The notes beneath the pieces were generated by a model. The model had not been told where the DNA came from and did no database searches. It saw only the letters and a list, made by a program, of their open reading frames with translations. Below are positions 63,639 to 64,000 of a stretch of 64,000 nucleotides of DNA, in pieces (the stretch's first letter is position 1; each line of letters opens with the position of its first letter). The translations under genes and the position numbers were made by a program. The stretch lies in NCBI GenBank assembly GCA_016745315.1, contig CP066886.1, positions 4,650,501 to 4,714,500 of the forward strand. Direction: 5' to 3'. This DNA is from Arthrospira sp. PCC 9108. Lineage in GTDB: Bacteria > Cyanobacteriota > Cyanobacteriia > Cyanobacteriales > Microcoleaceae.

Positions 63639-64000
63639 TCAATTTTCTACGGTGTGACCATAGAGGTCATAAATATCAGCATCGGTGATTTTCACAGAAA
63701 CTAAGGACCCTAAACGGGCGTTTCCTTCCACATAAACTAAGCCATCGACTTCCGGCGCAAACCTAGCCGATCGCCCTATGAACTCCCCTGTAGAGGGGTT
63801 TTCTTGTTCAACTAAAACATCCACCACCTCACCAATACACTGGCGGTTACCCTTGAGAGAAATTGGCTGTTGTACCTGCATTAGTGCATCCCGTCGCGCG
63901 TCCATTACCGCCTGAGATACGGTGTTATCCAGAGTATAAGCGGGGGTTCCTTCTTCGGGGGAGAAGGTGAAAACACCAACATGATCAAATTCGTGGCGTT
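63639..64000 (-). CDS. rimO: Ribosomal protein S12 methylthiotransferase RimO, C-terminal part
   Basis: About 120 residues visible, the gene continues beyond the window edge. Reading leftwards the frame gives RHEFDHVGVFTFSPEEGTPA, the end of the radical SAM domain, then AVMDARRDALMQVQQPISLK and the TRAM domain with VEQENPSTGEFIGRSARFAP, DGLVYVEGNA and VKITDADIYDLYGHTV. FDxVGVFxFSPEEGTPA and the TRAM Asp-rich end are RimO rather than MiaB features. RimO adds a methylthio group to an aspartate of S12. Confidence 0.92.
   Translation of the reverse strand, partial: RHEFDHVGVFTFSPEEGTPAYTLDNTVSQAVMDARRDALMQVQQPISLKGNRQCIGEVVDVLVEQENPSTGEFIGRSARFAPEVDGLVYVEGNARLGSLVSVKITDADIYDLYGHTVEN

Overview
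The window comes from a filamentous cyanobacterium, plausibly Arthrospira/Limnospira or a close relative. The evidence is the dense HIP1 octamer GCGATCGC, an Ftn2/ARC6 division protein, phytol kinase, NIL-ferredoxin and TxlA-type thioredoxin genes, a photolyase with a CofH gene nearby, and many tandem palindromic repeats with GGGGCGGGTT arms. The genus is an inference; the phylum is secure.

Bases 1-2110 are a mobile-element graveyard. A decayed IS607 element (serine recombinase plus broken tnpB) is followed by a transposase N-terminal scrap, then by the 3' half of a tmRNA gene with no 5' half, then by a 13-unit palindromic repeat array. Bases 2117-12580 hold the most striking locus: five tandem paralogues, each a zinc ribbon plus Ser/Thr kinase plus FGE-sulfatase/C-type-lectin-like protein. 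They are almost identical except for a 72-bp segment near the 3' end, where 26 nucleotide positions vary in a pattern explained by adenine-directed mutagenesis. This is the signature of diversity-generating retroelement (DGR) target genes. No reverse transcriptase or template repeat was seen in the window, so the diversifier would have to act from elsewhere. A tRNA-Leu closes the array.

Bases 12.7-21.2 kb are mostly housekeeping: photolyase, a frameshifted NUDIX hydrolase and folK (one operon), a nine-unit repeat array, a TPR protein, cofH (photolyase antenna precursor), an FHA-class A penicillin-binding protein and tRNA-Glu. At 21.6-23.4 kb sits an overlapping ParA-like ATPase/HEPN RNase-like pair, a candidate defence or toxin-antitoxin module. 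It is followed by a giant alpha-2-macroglobulin-like lipoprotein that has lost its thioester motif. Bases 29.5-36.6 kb carry central carbon genes: glucokinase, phosphoketolase, acetate kinase (the last two divergent) and pyruvate dehydrogenase E1 alpha, with an 11-unit repeat array between ackA and pdhA.

Bases 37-64 kb contain ftn2/zipN, a tnpB interrupted by a single amber codon, a DUF4912-type protein with a huge SGVG-rich repeat region, larE, a NIL-ferredoxin/membrane protein pair, a frameshifted txlA, phytol kinase, several secreted proteins (two adjacent ones ending in GGGG-x-[I/L]-W), a degenerate GGDEF protein and a CIA30/SDR protein. Then follows a wreck in which an IS630 copy joins a truncated NACHT/HEAT-type gene to a truncated cyanobacterial multicopy gene. 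The window ends with aroA, another repeat array and the 3' end of rimO. Several genes (NUDIX, txlA, both tnpB genes, IS630 transposase) are broken by single-base changes; assembly error cannot be excluded for the homopolymer cases.
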